This document shows, piece after piece, positions 6,722 through 9,005 of a stretch of 9,005 nt of DNA. The DNA is taken from contig CAYMTN010000220.1 in the NCBI GenBank assembly GCA_964393335.1, forward strand, positions 1 to 9,005, in the 5' to 3' direction. The notes beneath the pieces were generated by a model that saw only the letters and a program-made list of their open reading frames with translations, made no database searches and was not told the origin of the DNA. This DNA comes from CAYMTN01 sp964393335. GTDB taxonomy: Bacteria > Chloroflexota > Anaerolineae > Aggregatilineales > Aggregatilineaceae. How positions within the stretch are numbered: the first letter of the stretch is position 1; each line of letters starts with the position of its first letter. The position numbers were made by a program, and so were the translations under genes.

Positions 6722-8380
6722 ATGTTTACCAGGAAAGGGTTCGTTATTCTGCTGATCGCCGCGTTGGTGTTGCCCGCGCTGACGATCCATTCTTCGGCGG
6801 TGGCACAAGGTGATACGCCGCCACAGGGCCTGCGTCCCGATGCGCCGCCCTATGCTGTGCGTGGCCCGCATTGGGTCGGCACACGTGAATTCGTGATTGA
6901 TCCGGACTCTGAACGACCAATACCACTGTTCGTCTGGTACCCGGCGCTGAATGCAGATGGCGCTGACGATAGCTACACCTATTCGATCAATGTCAAGTGG
7001 GAGCCTGCTCCGGAACTGGCCACCGTGGTCTACGGCCATGCCCTAGGCGACGCGGTGCCCGATCTGTCCGGTGCGCCCTATCCGGTGGTGGTGCTGTCGC
7101 CTGGCTTTGGAACCAATGTCGACCAGTACACATACTTGATTGAGCATCTGGCGTCATACGGATTCGTCGTCCTCGGCGTTGAGCATCAGGAAGGCGTATA
7201 CCTGATGGAGGAAAATTACATGCGCGATATGCCCATGAGTTCGATTGAGCGCCCTCGCGATACTCGCCGCACGTTGGATTTCGCAGAAATCCTGACGGCC
7301 ACGGGCGGCGCGCTTGAAGGGCTGATCGACATGGAACAGGTAGCCGTCGCCGGTCATTCTTACGGCGGCTACACCGCGCTGGCAGCGGCAGGGGCACGGT
7401 TCGATCTGGATGCATTCAACCAGCGGTGCGAAACCGGTCGTGCCGAAGGAGACCCGAATGTCTGGTTGTGTGATGATCTGGAGCCATATGAGGCCGACAT
7501 GGCCGCGCTAGCCGGGCTTGATCCAATGCCTGAGGGGTTGTGGCCATCCTGGAGTGACTCACGCGTAGACGCTATCATCTCCATGGCGGGTGACTCCTAC
7601 CTGTTCGACAAGGCCGGCCTGGCGGAGATCACGGTTCCCGTCCTGGCGATGGGTGGAACGGCTGACACGAGTACACCCTTCGATTGGGGCGTTGGCCCGA
7701 CTTTTGAGTATGTTTCCAGTCCGCAGAAAGCACTGGTTGCGTTTGAGAATGCGGAGCACGGGATTTTTGGCAATGGCTGCGATGCCGCGCCATGGTTAGT
7801 TGACATTGACTTCTGGTGGATGTGCATTGACTCCATTTGGGATCGGCAACGCACCAACGACCTGACCAACCACTTCACGACGGCCTTCTTGTTGGATGTG
7901 CTCAAGGGCGATGAAGAAGCACATGCAGCGCTTGCGCCGGACGCAGTCCAGTTTCCGGGTATAACATACGAGGCGCAGGGCTTCAACGAGGGCGAAGCCA
8001 CGGCATCCGTTTCCACTACCGCCCCTGTGGCACAGGTAGGCACACCTGTTCTCAGCGCCGAGGAGATCATCGGGACATGGCGCTACCAATCGGATTATTT
8101 CCATTTTCAGTTCCGCACCGATGGAACATTCCGGGCCAACCAGTCACGCGTTGGGCTGGATTCGGATAACCCCGAAGACCTGGGAATCTTTTCAGTAGAG
8201 AACGGTATGCTTACGCTCACGAGCGGCGAAACCACACGGTTTTGCAGCCCCGGCGACGTGGGGGTCTACGCTATATACCTGACCGAGAATGATGAACTGG
8301 CGCTTTTGCTGCGCGAAGATGGCTGCTACATGCGCGAGGCTCCGTCGACCGCGCCGCAGCTCTTCAACCGAATTGACTGA
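6722..8380 (+). CDS. Secreted alpha/beta hydrolase (PAF-acetylhydrolase / dienelactone hydrolase-like) with lipocalin-like C-terminal domain
   Basis: A 552-residue exported esterase or lipase-like enzyme. Residues 1-28 are a Sec signal peptide: MFTRKG, a hydrophobic core, and AVA as probable cleavage site. The hydrolase domain (about 50-400) begins WVGTREFVID. It has an oxyanion-hole-type SPGFG (126-130), the nucleophile elbow GHSYGG (211-216, Ser213), probable acid Asp315 in GGTAD, and probable His346 in NAEHGIFG. The layout fits the family joining PAF-acetylhydrolase II and predicted dienelactone hydrolases (COG4188 type). Substrate cannot be read from sequence; short esters or oxidised lipids are possible. 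A Ser/Thr/Pro linker (about 424-444) leads to a beta-rich domain (about 447-552) starting EIIGTWRYQ, with FRTDGTF and NELALL-like strands, lipocalin-like in style. Six cysteines in the mature protein fall in three near pairs (236/250, 353/368, 508/535), as expected for disulfides outside the cell. It is divergent from the kinase gene and has no co-directional partner here. Confidence 0.85.
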   Translation: MFTRKGFVILLIAALVLPALTIHSSAVAQGDTPPQGLRPDAPPYAVRGPHWVGTREFVIDPDSERPIPLFVWYPALNADGADDSYTYSINVKWEPAPELATVVYGHALGDAVPDLSGAPYPVVVLSPGFGTNVDQYTYLIEHLASYGFVVLGVEHQEGVYLMEENYMRDMPMSSIERPRDTRRTLDFAEILTATGGALEGLIDMEQVAVAGHSYGGYTALAAAGARFDLDAFNQRCETGRAEGDPNVWLCDDLEPYEADMAALAGLDPMPEGLWPSWSDSRVDAIISMAGDSYLFDKAGLAEITVPVLAMGGTADTSTPFDWGVGPTFEYVSSPQKALVAFENAEHGIFGNGCDAAPWLVDIDFWWMCIDSIWDRQRTNDLTNHFTTAFLLDVLKGDEEAHAALAPDAVQFPGITYEAQGFNEGEATASVSTTAPVAQVGTPVLSAEEIIGTWRYQSDYFHFQFRTDGTFRANQSRVGLDSDNPEDLGIFSVENGMLTLTSGETTRFCSPGDVGVYAIYLTENDELALLLREDGCYMREAPSTAPQLFNRID

Positions 8381-8461
8381 TCGATAGGGGAGTAGTTTGC
8401 TGAAGACCAGGCAGATATGGCAAGGATGTGTGAGGGCAGTTGGTCATGCGCCCAATATGTG

Positions 8462-9005
8462 TCAACTTAAGGCCTCCAAACGCTGAAAGGTACGTGGGAC
8501 GGCCTTACTTTTTCCCATGCGACAAGACGCCAGACAGCGCACGAGGTCGGTAATGGTGGCGCACAGACGGCGGCGTGTAGATAGATTACGGGCCAGTTGC
8601 CAGGCAAAATGACGCGACGTGCGGAGGGCCTGAGTGGGACTGCGATCCAATCGGTGCCAGGTGCCCAACAGCATGAACCAATGTTGAAATATGAGCGCAA
8701 TCAACTTGGCATAGATTTCGCAGAGCACGCGCCAGGGGTTCTGCGTGCGCCATGCCGCGAGCTGTCCCTCACTTTTCCATAACTTGAAAAGCAGTTCGAT
8801 TTGCCAGCGATAGTGTGTGATGGTTAAGACCGCGTCCGCACTAAGCACAGTAGCCGGCACATTGGTCAAGTAGATGTCCCAGGCCAACAGCGCCCAGGTC
8901 TGAGTACTGGCACGACATTGCTTCTTGCGTTCCCACTCCGCCAGGTCAGCCTGCCGCCGCGTCTTGCGTTTGATGTCTCTGATGGTGGCTTCTGCTGAGC
9001 CTTCC
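8462..9005 (-). CDS. IS4-family transposase, C-terminal part (runs off window)
   Basis: The minus-strand frame is open from the right edge (first full codon at 9004-9002) to the TGA at 8464-8462, giving the last 180 residues. The visible part begins EGSAEATIRDIKRKTRRQ, passes through LAWDIYLTNVP, and reaches YRWQIELLFKLWKSEG. That last segment holds the Arg, Glu and Lys of the IS4 YREK signature with normal spacing: three residues between Arg and Glu, six between Glu and Lys. The catalytic Glu is therefore present, within a DDE_Tnp_1-type domain. The signature Tyr, expected three positions before Arg, is Thr here, and a Tyr sits directly before Arg instead. The N-terminal DD residues lie outside the window, so activity cannot be judged. 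The gene points towards the hydrolase and ends 81 bp from its stop codon. Confidence 0.85.
   Translation of the reverse strand, partial: EGSAEATIRDIKRKTRRQADLAEWERKKQCRASTQTWALLAWDIYLTNVPATVLSADAVLTITHYRWQIELLFKLWKSEGQLAAWRTQNPWRVLCEIYAKLIALIFQHWFMLLGTWHRLDRSPTQALRTSRHFAWQLARNLSTRRRLCATITDLVRCLASCRMGKSKAVPRTFQRLEALS
8462..9005 (-). mobile_element. IS4-family insertion sequence, partial
   Basis: This is the transposase-bearing end of an IS4-type element whose other end is beyond position 9005. The terminal inverted repeat on this side should lie within 8381-8461, but it cannot be defined without the far end. The hydrolase gene ends intact at 8380, so the insertion did not cut into it. Confidence 0.65.

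Noticed and set aside
8381..8461. Terminator between the hydrolase and the IS4 transposase
   Set aside because: No GC-rich hairpin followed by a T-run is visible on either strand in this 81-bp gap.
477..9005. Composite transposon carrying the kinase-hydrolase pair
   Set aside because: The flanking transposases belong to different families (IS110 and IS4), so they cannot act as paired ends of one composite element.

Overview
The window looks like a piece of accessory chromosome from a multicellular-type or filamentous environmental bacterium, most likely Chloroflexota (Anaerolineae-like). This is an inference from the gene styles: a very large Ser/Thr kinase / nSTAND NTPase / WD40 fusion, a secreted PAF-acetylhydrolase-like esterase with a C-terminal beta-rich domain, and IS110 and IS4 transposases. 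No rRNA, tRNA or housekeeping gene is present to confirm it.

Layout. Positions 1-476 hold no convincing gene, are visibly AT-richer than the rest, and contain two small inverted repeats. Positions 477-1690 (minus) are a decayed IS110-family transposase with a missing N-terminus, an in-frame TAG and a frameshift. Positions 1711-6516 (minus) encode a protein of about 1601 residues with, in order, a Ser/Thr protein kinase, a LuxR-type helix-turn-helix, an nSTAND P-loop NTPase, a coiled coil, one membrane helix and about 14 WD40-like units. Positions 6517-6721 are a divergent intergenic region with a good -10 box, two perfect 12-bp direct repeats 22 bp apart and two short palindromes. Positions 6722-8380 (plus) encode a secreted alpha/beta hydrolase with Ser-Asp-His catalytic residues and a lipocalin-like C-terminal domain. 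Positions 8462-9005 (minus) are the C-terminal part of an IS4-family transposase that runs off the right edge.

How it may work together (inference). The kinase-HTH-NTPase part would lie in the cytoplasm and the two propellers outside, so the big protein reads as a membrane receptor that could both phosphorylate partners and touch DNA. It shares its upstream region with the secreted hydrolase, which makes that hydrolase the obvious candidate target of its regulation. Transposase genes of two unrelated families flank the pair closely, which suggests a mobile or rearranged neighbourhood.
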